A stretch of DNA of 64,000 nt from the NCBI RefSeq assembly GCF_902859805.1, contig NZ_CADIKC010000003.1, positions 682,001-746,000 of the forward strand, given 5' to 3'. This stretch comes from Paraburkholderia sediminicola. GTDB lineage: Bacteria > Pseudomonadota > Gammaproteobacteria > Burkholderiales > Burkholderiaceae. Below, piece by piece: positions 19,393 through 28,201 of this stretch (position 1 is the stretch's first letter; the number at the start of each line of letters is the position of its first letter). A program made the position numbers and the translations under genes. The notes under the pieces were generated by a model, which saw nothing but the letters and a program-made list of their open reading frames with translations, was not told the origin of the DNA and did no database searches.

Positions 19393-19415
19393 TTTTCTTT
19401 GTTAGCGCAGAGCGG

Positions 19416-19444
19416 TTCTAATCGATTGAAGTGTCTGTTATAAT
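19416..19444 (+). promoter_or_regulatory. Promoter of tRNA-Pro
   Basis: A perfect -10 TATAAT (19439-19444) lies 17 bases after a weak -35 TTCTAA (19416-19421), 11 bases before the tRNA. Confidence 0.65.
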
Positions 19445-19455
19445 TTTTAGCTGTT

Positions 19456-19533
<78 letters not shown>

Positions 19534-19537
19534 GATC

Positions 19538-19570
19538 AAAGCCGCACGCCGTAAGGTGTTGCGGCTTTTT
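19538..19570 (+). terminator. Rho-independent terminator after tRNA-Pro
   Basis: The stem AAAGCCGCA pairs with TGCGGCTTT around a loop of about 14 bases, followed by T residues. Confidence 0.7.
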
Positions 19571-19754
19571 CATTGTCTGCCGCTTTTTTCATCATCTTAG
19601 AGATTCTATTAGAGACTCCCTAATATTCAAGCCGACTTCCTGGCCGGCAGACTGAGCACAATGTTCGACACCGGCATGTCGCGCGTTCAGCTGCGCGTCC
19701 AGGCGATTGCCGGCGCGATAGCCTGATTTGACCGGAAACGGTTTTTGAAGGACG

Positions 19755-20921
19755 ATGGCCGCCAAAATAACCGAGGCCACCGTGGAAACCGACAGCGGCA
19801 AACATTACAACAACGAAATCCAGGCACTTCGCGCAATCGCCGTGATGGCCGTTCTGGTCCACCATCTGGTTTTCCTGTTCACATGGGAGGGAGCGCGCTG
19901 GAATCGCATCGGGCACGGCCTATGGGTCGGTGTCGACCTGTTCTTCTGCATTTCGGGTTACGTGATCGCCAAGGCGTTGCTCCCTCGCCTGGAAGGGAAA
20001 ACCGGATCAGCATATTGGGCCGAGGTCGGTAGTTTCTGGGTCAGGCGCCTGTACCGTATAACTCCCTCGGCGTGGCTGTGGATGATGATCGCTATGGCCG
20101 TGAGCCCGTTCTTTTCCGGCTACTACAGCCCGCACAAAAACCTGCCTGATGTTATCGCTGTAGCGATGCACATCGAAAACTTCCATGTTGTCAATTGCCT
20201 GAATGGCGACAGCGCGTGCGGCAACTTCGGCTATTACTGGACGCTGTCGCTCGAGGAGCAGTTCTATGTACTGCTGCCTCTGCTCTTCCTGATATTCAGG
20301 AAACGCCTGCCAATAGTACTCGGCATAATGGTCGCGGCGCAGTTCTTCATTCATCGCAATCAGTGGGATGGCTTACTCTCGTTCATCCGCACTGATGCGA
20401 TTCTGCTTGGCGTACTACTGGCGTTTTTCAGTCGAACAGACGCCTACAGGATGCTGGAACCGAACCTCCTTGCGTCCCGCTTCCGGTTCATCATCCCCTC
20501 GATTCTGTTCGCAGCACTGTTCGCGATTCCCCATTACGAGATCGTTTCATTCTTCATGGGCATGTCCGCGCTGGTGTCCGCGCTGATCGTCTGGATGTGC
20601 TCATATGACCGTGGCTACTTCCTCGGGCCGACATTACTGCGTCGCGCGCTGGTGTGGATCGGCGAGCGTTCCTTCGCGATCTACCTGATTCATTTTCCCG
20701 TCTACGTGTACACCCGCGAATTCTGGCCGAAGTTCGAACCGGCCGGCACGCATATCGGAGCGAACTTCACGCTGCGCTACGCATTGACCGCGACCATCGT
20801 CACGCTAATCCTCGCCGACCTCAACTTCCGGTTCGTGGAGGAACCCCTGCGCAAGCGTGGTCACATTCGTGCCGCTCAGATTGCCGAGCGCGCCGTCAGA
20901 TTGACGGGCCAAGGAGAGTAG
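19755..20921 (+). CDS. Acyltransferase-3 (OafA/YrhL-like) membrane protein
   Basis: This 388-residue integral membrane acyltransferase has about ten hydrophobic segments, from the first helix (about 28-48) to RYALTATIVTLILADL near the end. The N-terminal HNEIQALRAIAVMAVLVHHL and the GVDLFFCISGYVIAKAL segment are the family signature. The conserved YYWTLSLEEQFYVLLPLL stretch follows in mid-protein. It would O-acylate a sugar of LPS, exopolysaccharide or a secreted glycan. ATG 19755 has AAGGA at the right spacing. It lies alone behind tRNA-Pro, a frequent insertion spot, with codon use less GC-biased than its neighbours. Acceptor unknown. Confidence 0.9.
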   Translation: MAAKITEATVETDSGKHYNNEIQALRAIAVMAVLVHHLVFLFTWEGARWNRIGHGLWVGVDLFFCISGYVIAKALLPRLEGKTGSAYWAEVGSFWVRRLYRITPSAWLWMMIAMAVSPFFSGYYSPHKNLPDVIAVAMHIENFHVVNCLNGDSACGNFGYYWTLSLEEQFYVLLPLLFLIFRKRLPIVLGIMVAAQFFIHRNQWDGLLSFIRTDAILLGVLLAFFSRTDAYRMLEPNLLASRFRFIIPSILFAALFAIPHYEIVSFFMGMSALVSALIVWMCSYDRGYFLGPTLLRRALVWIGERSFAIYLIHFPVYVYTREFWPKFEPAGTHIGANFTLRYALTATIVTLILADLNFRFVEEPLRKRGHIRAAQIAERAVRLTGQGE

Positions 20922-21174
20922 AAAAGCCTCTTATATTCCTCCAATCACTTCTCCCAAGGCCGCGCCGCTCTCCGTCTTTAAATTAGAGAAAAGTAGTCTT
21001 GTGTCTTTACTGGAGTGTGTTCCATAGGGCCTTTTTCGTTTTGCGGTGGATTTACCCTCACGTTTGTCCCCATATTGCGGCGAGCTCCAGCGGGAAAAAC
21101 GAAGAGCAACTGCTTGAGGGCGACTGAGTCGTGGGAAGGAGCACACTCATGCGCGACCTGGTTGTGATTACTGG
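20922..21174. other. Non-coding spacer between acyltransferase and methyltransferase genes
   Basis: This 253-base stretch is more AT-rich than the flanks and lies between convergent genes. I see no gene, clear intrinsic terminator or repeat of the tRNA-Pro 3' end in it. Confidence 0.5.
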
Positions 21175-21864
21175 CTAGTCCTTGATCAGAATGGCGACTG
21201 ACTGACCGAAGATGCCGAGATTGCCAATCGGCGCGGTTCCGTCGATAAACCGCTCGATCCGATATCCCAGTTCAGCCGCCCATTTTTCGACCGCCGGGCG
21301 TTCGATGAAAGTGTTGAGAGGCCCGGGGTTTCCGGCGCGTAGCGCTTTGGCGGTGTTTTCAAACACAATCCAATGCGTCGGTGCCGCAAACTCCAGAAAT
21401 GAGAAAATAACTCGTCCGCCTGGTTTCAAGGCGCGTCGCATGTCCTGCAGATACAGATAGCTCTCGTGGTGCAGCAGATGTGTGAAGACGCTGAACGCGC
21501 AGGCGATATCGATCGCTTCGTCGCCGGTAGGTAGCGACAAGGCAGTATGCCGCGCGAAGCGGTAATGCGCGGGCGTCTTTGATTTCGCATAGTCGAGCAG
21601 CGCCTGCACGATGTCCGTTCCGCAATAGTCAAGATCAAGTCCGGACTTTCCAAGCGCGTGCGCGAGCCGCCCGCTACCGCACCCCAGATCGAAGATGCTC
21701 ATGCCGTCTCTCAGGCCGTTTTCGCGCAGCACCGCGAGCTGCAATGCGCCTGTTTCCTCATAGAGGCCACCCACTGCTAGCGCCATCGCCTTGTCGAGTG
21801 GATGGTTTGCGATCAGATCGGCTACGTGTCTCTCGTAATCTTCGATGAAGTGAAACTGAGCCAT
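21175..21864 (-). CDS. Class I SAM-dependent methyltransferase
   Basis: This 229-residue methyltransferase has the Rossmann motif I IFDLGCGSGRLAHAL (about 57-71), followed by CGTDIVQALLDYAKSK (motif II region) and the post-motif ALKPGGRVIFSFLEF. That places it in the Methyltransf_11/25 group, acting on small molecules or lipids. It stands alone on the minus strand. With the nearby acyltransferase it may modify a surface glycan (inference from proximity only). No substrate-specific motif is recognisable. Confidence 0.85.
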   Translation of the reverse strand: MAQFHFIEDYERHVADLIANHPLDKAMALAVGGLYEETGALQLAVLRENGLRDGMSIFDLGCGSGRLAHALGKSGLDLDYCGTDIVQALLDYAKSKTPAHYRFARHTALSLPTGDEAIDIACAFSVFTHLLHHESYLYLQDMRRALKPGGRVIFSFLEFAAPTHWIVFENTAKALRAGNPGPLNTFIERPAVEKWAAELGYRIERFIDGTAPIGNLGIFGQSVAILIKD

Positions 21865-21991
21865 TTAGATGTCTCCTTCACGGGTACTTTTTAGCAGTCT
21901 AACTTATCGGAAGTTACCTCATTCTTACCGCGCGTAATCCATTGATGGCGCCCATTCACCCTTGATTCAAAGCAAACCTGGAAACCCGTTC

Positions 21992-23122
21992 TCACCCTCT
22001 ACCAAGCGCGATAAACCGCTCGAGATGATGATCCTCATCGCCCAACTGATGGTCGATCATCACAAGACGCTTCGCATAGTGCGCCATCGGTAGCTCCCAC
22101 GTCATACCGATACCGCCATGCAACTGAATACATTCCTCGGCAACCATCGTCCCTATCCGGCCGATGCTGTATTTCGCGGCTGAAACCGCGCGTTCCCGCA
22201 CCGTGCGTTCAGCGCCAAGCGCTGCCGCGGCATTGATCACCGCCGATCGTGCCTGCTCGATCTCGAGCAGCAGATCCGCCATCCGATGTTGCAACGCCTG
22301 GAAGCTGCCGATTGGCACGCCGAACTGCTTACGCGTGCGCAGGTACTCGAGCGTGTAGTCTTTTGCAACATCCATCGCGCCGACCGCTTCAGAACACAAC
22401 GCAAGCACGCCGCAGCTGATCGCGTACTCGAGCGTTGCGAAGCCTTCTCCAACTGCGCCGAGCAGCGCATCGTCTGCGAGCATGACGTTGTCGAACGTGA
22501 CCTCGGCCGCGCGGCCGCCGTCGATCTTGCGATAGCCGCGCACGCTGACACCCGCGGCGTCGCGTGGGACGAGAAAGAGCGTGATGCCGGCTTCGGCGTC
22601 GTCAGCACCCGCGGTGCGTGCGGAGACCAGAAAAACGGAAGCGTTCTCGCCGTGCTGAACCACGGCCTTCGCACCATCCAACCGCCATGCGTCGCCAACA
22701 CGCTGAGCACGTGTTGTGACGCGCGACAGTTCGTAATGGCCGTCCGGCTCGCCATGCGCGAGCGCGACGATCCGGGATCCGTCGATCAATTCGCCGAGCG
22801 CGGCCTTTTGCATTGCATTGCCGCCGCGCGCGATCGCCTGGCCGACGATCAGCGTATCGAGAAACGGTTCGACCACGAGGCCGCGACCCAGGCTCTCGAA
22901 TACGACGGCGATATCGAAGCCGCCGCCGCCAAAACCACCGTCCGATTCGTCGAACAACGCGCCGATAATGCCGAGTTCCGCGAAGCGGTTCCACAGGTCG
23001 GTGCTGTAGCCTTCGGGCGAGCCTGCGATGCGGTCACGCGTTTCGAAGGCGTATTGTTCGGTGACAAAACGGTTGAGCGTATCCGCCAGCATGCGGCGAT
23101 CTTCGGTGTGCTGGAAATTCAT
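21992..23122 (-). CDS. Acyl-CoA dehydrogenase family protein (1)
   Basis: This 376-residue FAD enzyme would oxidise acyl-CoA to enoyl-CoA and pass electrons to ETF. It has the N-terminal helical domain, the central beta domain and the C-terminal helical bundle (QALQHRMADLLLEIEQARSA; GGIGMTWELPMAHYAKRL). It is the last gene of a minus-strand operon: FadB-like fusion, acyl-CoA dehydrogenase 2, then this gene 12 bases later. Paired dehydrogenases of this kind often form alpha2-beta2 heteromers acting on CoA esters with bulky or steroid-like side chains. The pairing is visible, the substrate is not. Confidence 0.9.
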   Translation of the reverse strand: MNFQHTEDRRMLADTLNRFVTEQYAFETRDRIAGSPEGYSTDLWNRFAELGIIGALFDESDGGFGGGGFDIAVVFESLGRGLVVEPFLDTLIVGQAIARGGNAMQKAALGELIDGSRIVALAHGEPDGHYELSRVTTRAQRVGDAWRLDGAKAVVQHGENASVFLVSARTAGADDAEAGITLFLVPRDAAGVSVRGYRKIDGGRAAEVTFDNVMLADDALLGAVGEGFATLEYAISCGVLALCSEAVGAMDVAKDYTLEYLRTRKQFGVPIGSFQALQHRMADLLLEIEQARSAVINAAAALGAERTVRERAVSAAKYSIGRIGTMVAEECIQLHGGIGMTWELPMAHYAKRLVMIDHQLGDEDHHLERFIALGRG

Positions 23123-23134
23123 GATGTGCGCCCC

Positions 23135-24343
23135 TTACAGTCCCAGGATCATTTTGGAAATGATGTTCTTCTGGATTTCGTTGGAGCCGCCGAAGATCGA
23201 CAGCTTGCGGTTGTTGAAGTAGAGAGAGGCAGCGCTGGCGGCTTCGTCTGGACCGACGGGCGTACCCTCGAAACCATCGTGCAAGGCTTCCTCGACGAAC
23301 GGCTGCGCATACGGTCCCATCGCACGGCGCGTGAGCGAGGAGATCTCCTGGCGGATCTCGGTGCCGCGAATCTTCAACATGGAACTCTCGGCGCCCGGCA
23401 CGCCGCCTCCGGCCACCGCTGCGATCACGCGCAGATTGGTGGTCTTCATGTTCTCCAGATCGATCTCGACTCGCGCCATACGTGCCGCAAACGAAGGATC
23501 TTCTGCAAGCGGCCGGCCGTTGCGTTGCTGCTTCGCGGCAATCTTGCGCAGCCGGTTGAACGCGGCGACCGAGAAGCCGACACCCGCGATATTGGTGCGC
23601 TCATACGTGAGCAGGTACTTGGCGTAGGTCCAGCCTTTATTTTCTTCGCCCACGAGATTCTCAACGGGTACACGCACGTCCGTGAAAAACACTTCGTTGA
23701 CTTCGTGCTCACCGTCGAGCGTGATGATCGGGCGCACTTCGACGCCTGGCGTATTCATGTCGATCAGCAGGAAGCTGATGCCTTCCTGCTTGCGCACGTC
23801 GGTGGCGCTGCGCACGAGGCAGAAGATCATGTTCGCGTAGTGACCGAGCGTCGTCCACGTCTTCTGACCGTTGACGATGTAATGCTCGCCTTGCGCGTCG
23901 CTGCCGCGTACAGCCGTGGTTTTGACCGATGCGAGGTCCGAGCCCGCGCCGGGTTCCGAGTAGCCCTGGCACCACCAGTCCGAGCCATCGAGAATGCGCG
24001 GCAACCAGTGACGCTTTTGCGCTTCGTTGCCGTATTTGATCAGCACGGGCCCAAGCATGTTGACGCCGAACGGCACGACGCGCGGTGCGCCCGCCAATGC
24101 GCATTCATTCTCGAAGATGAATTTCTGCACGGCGTTCCAGCCCGGGCCGCCGTACTCCTTCGGCCAATGATTGGCGAGCCAGCCTTGTGCGTTGAGAATT
24201 GCGTGCCACTCGGCCATGTCTTCGCGTGTGAGGCGGCGGCCGCCGTGTACTTTGTCGGCGAGACGTTGCGGGAGTTTGTCACGCAAAAAACGCTGCACGT
24301 CAGTGCGAAAAGCCTCTTCGTCAGGCGTGAAGTTCAGATCCAT
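23135..24343 (-). CDS. Acyl-CoA dehydrogenase family protein (2)
   Basis: This 402-residue FAD-dependent dehydrogenase is the second of an adjacent pair. Typical segments are WCQGYSEPGAGSDLASVKT (flavin/substrate loop), the YIVNGQKTWTTLGHYAN strand pair and the closing IFGGSNEIQKNIISKMILGL. The IFGGSNEIQKNI ending is family-typical. It lies between the FadB-like gene (96 bases upstream) and acyl-CoA dehydrogenase 1 (12 bases downstream), so one transcript is likely. Electrons would go via ETF to the ETF-QO encoded at 1.5-3.2 kb. Confidence 0.92.
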   Translation of the reverse strand: MDLNFTPDEEAFRTDVQRFLRDKLPQRLADKVHGGRRLTREDMAEWHAILNAQGWLANHWPKEYGGPGWNAVQKFIFENECALAGAPRVVPFGVNMLGPVLIKYGNEAQKRHWLPRILDGSDWWCQGYSEPGAGSDLASVKTTAVRGSDAQGEHYIVNGQKTWTTLGHYANMIFCLVRSATDVRKQEGISFLLIDMNTPGVEVRPIITLDGEHEVNEVFFTDVRVPVENLVGEENKGWTYAKYLLTYERTNIAGVGFSVAAFNRLRKIAAKQQRNGRPLAEDPSFAARMARVEIDLENMKTTNLRVIAAVAGGGVPGAESSMLKIRGTEIRQEISSLTRRAMGPYAQPFVEEALHDGFEGTPVGPDEAASAASLYFNNRKLSIFGGSNEIQKNIISKMILGL

Positions 24344-24439
24344 AGCGGGTTCTTCCCTAGATATTTACCGGACCGGCGGGTGAGCGGGCAGACGGGCGCG
24401 CTCCCTGCCGGTCGAGAATGCTCCAAATAACGTGCGCTC

Positions 24440-26560
24440 TCAAGCTGACTGGTTGAGGCTCGCAAAATCCGCGCCGCGCTCGACCAGGTCGACCAGCAAC
24501 GGCGACGCACGCCAGAACAGCGGGTCTTCTTTGGCGAACTCGCGAATGTCCGCGAGAACCGTGGCGAGGCCCACGCTATCGGCATACTTCATCGGACCGC
24601 CGCGATAACGCGGAAAGCCGTAGCCATAGAGGAAGGTCACGTCGACATCGAGCGGTCGCAGCGCGATGCCTTCATGCACGACATTGGCGCCTTCGTTGAT
24701 CATCGCGGCCATGTAGCGGCGCATGATTTCTTCGTCGGTGAACGTGCGCGGCGTGATGCCGGCGCGCTCGCGTTCGGCGTCGATGATGGCCTCGACTTCA
24801 GGGTCGGGCGCGCCGCTGCGCGAACCTTCGGGGTACAGATAAAAACCACGGCCGGTCTTCTGACCAAACCAGCCGCGTTCGCAAAGACGGTCGGCGATCT
24901 GCACGTAGCGCGCGTTGGGATTCCGCGTGGCTGCGCGCCGCTTGCGCGCAGCCCAACCGATGTCGCCGCCGGCCAGATCGACCACCTGGAACGGACCCAT
25001 CGGGAAGCCGAACGCACGCACTGCCGCATCGATCTGATACGGCGACGCGCCGTCTTCCATCATCGCGTCGGCCGCGCTACGGTACACCGCCAGCACGCGA
25101 TTGCCGATGAAACCATCGCACACGCCGGCCCGCACCGGCGTCTTGCGCAGCTTCTTCGCGAGTTCGAACGCCGTGGCGACCACGTCGGCGCTGACCTGCT
25201 TCGGCACCACCACTTCCAGCAGCTTCATGATGTTGGCGGGGGAGAAGAAGTGCAGGCCGATCACATCCGCGGGGCGTGAGATGCTGGCCGCGATCGCGTC
25301 GATGTCGAGATACGACGTATTGGTGGCGAGTACCGCGCCCGCCTTGCAAACTCGATCGAGTTCGGCGAACACGGCCTTTTTCACCGACAGGTCTTCGAAC
25401 ACCGCTTCGATTACCAGATCGGTGTCAGCGAGTGCGTCGTATGACGTGCTGCCTTGCCAGCGCGTCATCACGTCGGCTTTCTTTTCCGCGCTCATGCGGC
25501 CTTTGGCGATCAGGCCGTCGTAGACCTTTTCGATGTGCGCGCGGCCGCGCGCGAGCGACTCAGCGTCGCGTTCGATCATCGTCACCGGCAGGCCGGCATC
25601 GAGCACGGCGACGGCGATGCCCGCGCCCATTGTGCCGCCCCCCACCACGCCGATCCTGTTCAGTGCGCGTGGTTTTGCTTCGCGTGTTTCCGGGGCCTTG
25701 AGCACTTCACGTTCGGCAAAGAACGCGTGAATCAGGCCGGCACGCTGCGGGCTGTCGATGCATTCAAGGAACAGTTTGCGCTCGAGCCGCAGGCCGTCTT
25801 CGAAAGGCTGTTCGATGGCGGCTTCCACGGCATCGACGATTTTTAGCGGGGAAAACAGGCCGCGCGATTTCTTCGCCGTTTCTGCGCGCGCCGTGGTGAC
25901 GGCGGCGAGGCTCGCTGCGCGGTCGCTGAGTGCAGCGGCATCGCGCGTGCGGCGTACCGGTGCGTGAGCGGCCAGCAGTTCCTGCGCGTAGGCGAGTCCT
26001 TCAGCGAGGATGTCGTCACTGCTGCCGAACCGATCGATGAGGCCAAGCGCGAGCGCTTCTTTCGCGCCGGCGTGGCGGCCGCTCAGGATCAGGTCGAGGG
26101 CGGCCTGCGCGCCGATCAGGCGCGGCGTACGCTGCGTGCCGCCCGCGCCTGGCAGCAGGCCCAGTTGCACTTCAGGCAAACCGAGTTTCGCGCCATTCAC
26201 GGCGAGCCGGTAGTGCGCCGCGAGCGCCACTTCCAGGCCGCCGCCGAGCGCGGCGCCGTGAATGGCGGCCACCACCGGTTTCGAACATGCCTCGATGCGA
26301 TTGCACACGTCCGGCAGCGAGGGCGGCACCGGCGGCTTGCCGAACTCGCGAATGTCCGCGCCCGCGATGAAGTTGCGCCCGGCGCCGACGATCAGCACAG
26401 CTTCGACGGCCTTGTCGGCATCCGCCGCGTCAATGGCGGCCAGCAGGCCGCGCCGCACGTCGGCGGACAAGGCGTTGACCGGTGCGTGGTCGATGGTCAC
26501 CAGCAGGACTTTGCCGCGCAATTCGCGCGTCACAACGTCGGCGGAAGGGTTGAGGATCAT
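24440..26560 (-). CDS. Enoyl-CoA hydratase/3-hydroxyacyl-CoA dehydrogenase fusion, FadB/FadJ-like
   Basis: This 706-residue bifunctional beta-oxidation enzyme has an N-terminal crotonase domain (about 1-190; GAGRNFIAGADIREF oxyanion region and AAIHGAALGGGLEVALAAHY). A NAD-binding 3-hydroxyacyl-CoA dehydrogenase domain follows with GGGTMGAGIAVAVLDAG near residue 310. Two C-terminal helical domains complete it. ATG 26560 follows AGGAGAC; the longer frame upstream lacks family character. It is the first gene of the operon with two acyl-CoA dehydrogenases, divergent from a LysR gene with clustered half-sites between them. Confidence 0.93.
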   Translation of the reverse strand: MILNPSADVVTRELRGKVLLVTIDHAPVNALSADVRRGLLAAIDAADADKAVEAVLIVGAGRNFIAGADIREFGKPPVPPSLPDVCNRIEACSKPVVAAIHGAALGGGLEVALAAHYRLAVNGAKLGLPEVQLGLLPGAGGTQRTPRLIGAQAALDLILSGRHAGAKEALALGLIDRFGSSDDILAEGLAYAQELLAAHAPVRRTRDAAALSDRAASLAAVTTARAETAKKSRGLFSPLKIVDAVEAAIEQPFEDGLRLERKLFLECIDSPQRAGLIHAFFAEREVLKAPETREAKPRALNRIGVVGGGTMGAGIAVAVLDAGLPVTMIERDAESLARGRAHIEKVYDGLIAKGRMSAEKKADVMTRWQGSTSYDALADTDLVIEAVFEDLSVKKAVFAELDRVCKAGAVLATNTSYLDIDAIAASISRPADVIGLHFFSPANIMKLLEVVVPKQVSADVVATAFELAKKLRKTPVRAGVCDGFIGNRVLAVYRSAADAMMEDGASPYQIDAAVRAFGFPMGPFQVVDLAGGDIGWAARKRRAATRNPNARYVQIADRLCERGWFGQKTGRGFYLYPEGSRSGAPDPEVEAIIDAERERAGITPRTFTDEEIMRRYMAAMINEGANVVHEGIALRPLDVDVTFLYGYGFPRYRGGPMKYADSVGLATVLADIREFAKEDPLFWRASPLLVDLVERGADFASLNQSA

Positions 26561-26631
26561 CGTGTCGTCTCCTGATTGATATCGGGGCAGATAGGGCATA
26601 CCTAGTCTGGCGAATTCTCCGATTGTCGGTT

Positions 26632-26692
26632 GGTCAAGGTTTATTGACAATTACATAGGCGGTTGACAGACTGTCAAAGATACTTTGACAAA
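26632..26692. promoter_or_regulatory. Cluster of TTGACA/TGTCAA half-sites, likely LysR operator
   Basis: A perfect inverted repeat TTGACA-GAC-TGTCAA lies at 26663-26677. Further half-sites are TTGACA in ATTGACAAT (26643-26651) and TTTGACAAA (26684-26692), plus GGTCAA at 26632. The cluster fills the space between the divergent fad-type operon and the LysR gene, ending 10 bases before the LysR start. That fits autoregulation plus control of the operon. Confidence 0.65.
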
Positions 26693-26701
26693 GGCTGTGC
26701 C

Positions 26702-27610
26702 ATGGACGTCAATTCGCTGACCTTGCTGGTCGATATCCTCGACGCGGGCAATCTGAGCGAGGCCGCGCGCCGGCTGAAAATGAGCCGCGCCAACGTGAGT
26801 TACCACCTGAACCAGCTGGAGCGCTCAATCGGGCTGCAGCTGGTCAGGCGCACCACGCGCCGGGTCGAAGCGACTGAAATCGGCCTGCAGTTATACGAGC
26901 ATGGCCGCACCATTCAGAATGCGCTGCTGGCCGCGCGCGAATCGGTCACCACGCTCGGGCAGAGCTTGCAGGGGCGGGTGCGCTTGAGTGTGCCGAGCGG
27001 TTACGGGCAACTGGTGATGTCGGACTGGCTGATCGCGTTCAAGCGTCTTTATCCGGGCATCGTGCTGGACGTGCTGTTCGAGAATCGGGTCGAAGATCTG
27101 ATGCGCGACGAGGTCGACATCGCGGTTCGGGTCATGTCGGAGCCGCCGCAGAATCTCGTCGCACGAGACATGGGGCCGGTGCGATACGTTGCGTGTGCGT
27201 CGCCGGAATTTGCTGCAAGCCGCGGCATGCCGATACGTCTCGACGATTTGCGTACTGCGCCCTTGATTACGGCGGCGGTGGTCGGCAGGCAGTTGCGGGT
27301 GGCGGCGTATCTGCGCGACGAACGCCACGAGGTGCTGCTTGAGCCGACGATCATCTCCGAGAACTTCCTGTTCCTGCGCCAGGCGGTGCTGGCTGGTCTA
27401 GGCGTTGGTCTGGTGCCCGACTACGTGGTGCAGGACGACCTGCGCCGCGGAGACGTGGTGACGGCGCTCGATGAATGGCGTCTAAGCATCTTCGGCACGA
27501 ACATGTACCTGCTCTACATGCCGAATCGGCATCACACCCGGGCGGCGGCGAGTTTTATCGAGTTCATCCTCGCGCAGGCGCACGGAAGTGGCAGAGGGGT
27601 AGCCGCTTGA
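26702..27610 (+). CDS. LysR family transcriptional regulator (1)
   Basis: This 302-residue regulator has an N-terminal winged helix (about 1-62: LTLLVDILDAGNLSEAARRL, SRANVSYHLNQLERSIG) and a LysR substrate-binding domain (about 88-295). ATG 26702 gives MDVNSLTLLVDIL, the normal LysR start. The longer frame would start inside the operator cluster. It is divergent from the beta-oxidation operon, so it probably controls that operon and itself. The effector would be an acyl-CoA or the parent acid (inference). Confidence 0.9.
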   Translation: MDVNSLTLLVDILDAGNLSEAARRLKMSRANVSYHLNQLERSIGLQLVRRTTRRVEATEIGLQLYEHGRTIQNALLAARESVTTLGQSLQGRVRLSVPSGYGQLVMSDWLIAFKRLYPGIVLDVLFENRVEDLMRDEVDIAVRVMSEPPQNLVARDMGPVRYVACASPEFAASRGMPIRLDDLRTAPLITAAVVGRQLRVAAYLRDERHEVLLEPTIISENFLFLRQAVLAGLGVGLVPDYVVQDDLRRGDVVTALDEWRLSIFGTNMYLLYMPNRHHTRAAASFIEFILAQAHGSGRGVAA

Positions 27611-27709
27611 ATTGCAACGAAGCGCCGGTGCCTCACTCGCGGGTATGCTTAACAAAACGGCGAGATAGCCGTGCATCTGGCAGCACATCAAACTTCAGGG
27701 GAGACGGAG

Positions 27710-27898
27710 ATGAAATGGGCAATCGCATGTATCGCGCTACTTGCAATCGCCATCGTCATTGCGATGGTCTCATGTCTCCCGAGTGAGGATGCCATTCGCC
27801 TCGCCGGCTATGCGGCTACTGCGGCCTTCGCCGCATTGGTCGGCTTCCTGATTCGCTGGCGAGCAAATCGCGCTCAACGAAACAGGCGCGCTGGCTGA
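27710..27898 (+). CDS. Small two-helix membrane protein, function unknown
   Basis: This 62-residue peptide has two hydrophobic segments (about 2-19, WAIACIALLAIAIVIAMV, and about 30-46, AGYAATAAFAALVGFLI). A basic tail follows (RWRANRAQRNRRAG), so both ends would be cytoplasmic. ATG 27710 is preceded by GGGGAGACGGAG. I do not recognise a family. It lies alone between a LysR gene and an ABC operon. Confidence 0.55.
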   Translation: MKWAIACIALLAIAIVIAMVSCLPSEDAIRLAGYAATAAFAALVGFLIRWRANRAQRNRRAG

Positions 27899-28201
27899 AC
27901 ATGAACACACGCGGCGGGTATTCACCCGAACCGCGTGACGGCCCTGCAGTGCCTCGCTTCCCGTCTGCTCGCTGAATCCATCGAAGATCTGCTTCCGACT
28001 CGTCGCCGGGAAGGTCGACGCACGTCCCGAGCTTCGTGAACCGCACGACCTTCGACCCTTCCTCCGATGTCAATCTACGCGTAAACCCGATTAGGGAATT
28101 TGCATAAAATTAAAATATTGACGTTAAATTAACGACGGGCTACCTTTACTTCCAATGCGACGGAACATCCGGGGCGCAGCAATCGCGACGAGAGAGTTGC
28201 C
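27899..28201 (+). other. Gap upstream of the amino-acid ABC operon
   Basis: This 303-base non-coding stretch turns markedly AT-rich after about 28090. It carries the palindrome at 28122-28134 and presumably the operon promoter. The first 180 bases hold nothing I can name. Confidence 0.5.
28122..28134. promoter_or_regulatory. Palindrome CGTTAAATTAACG upstream of the ABC operon
   Basis: This is a perfect 13-base palindrome around a central A, 67 bases before the substrate-binding protein gene, in an AT-rich promoter-like stretch. It is a candidate operator; the XRE-cupin regulator at the end of the locus is the obvious candidate protein (inference). Confidence 0.45.

Noticed and set aside
22286..24430. 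714-codon open frame antisense to the two acyl-CoA dehydrogenase genes
   Set aside because: It spans two genuine genes on the other strand, including their spacer, and its translation resembles no protein family. It is a high-GC artefact.
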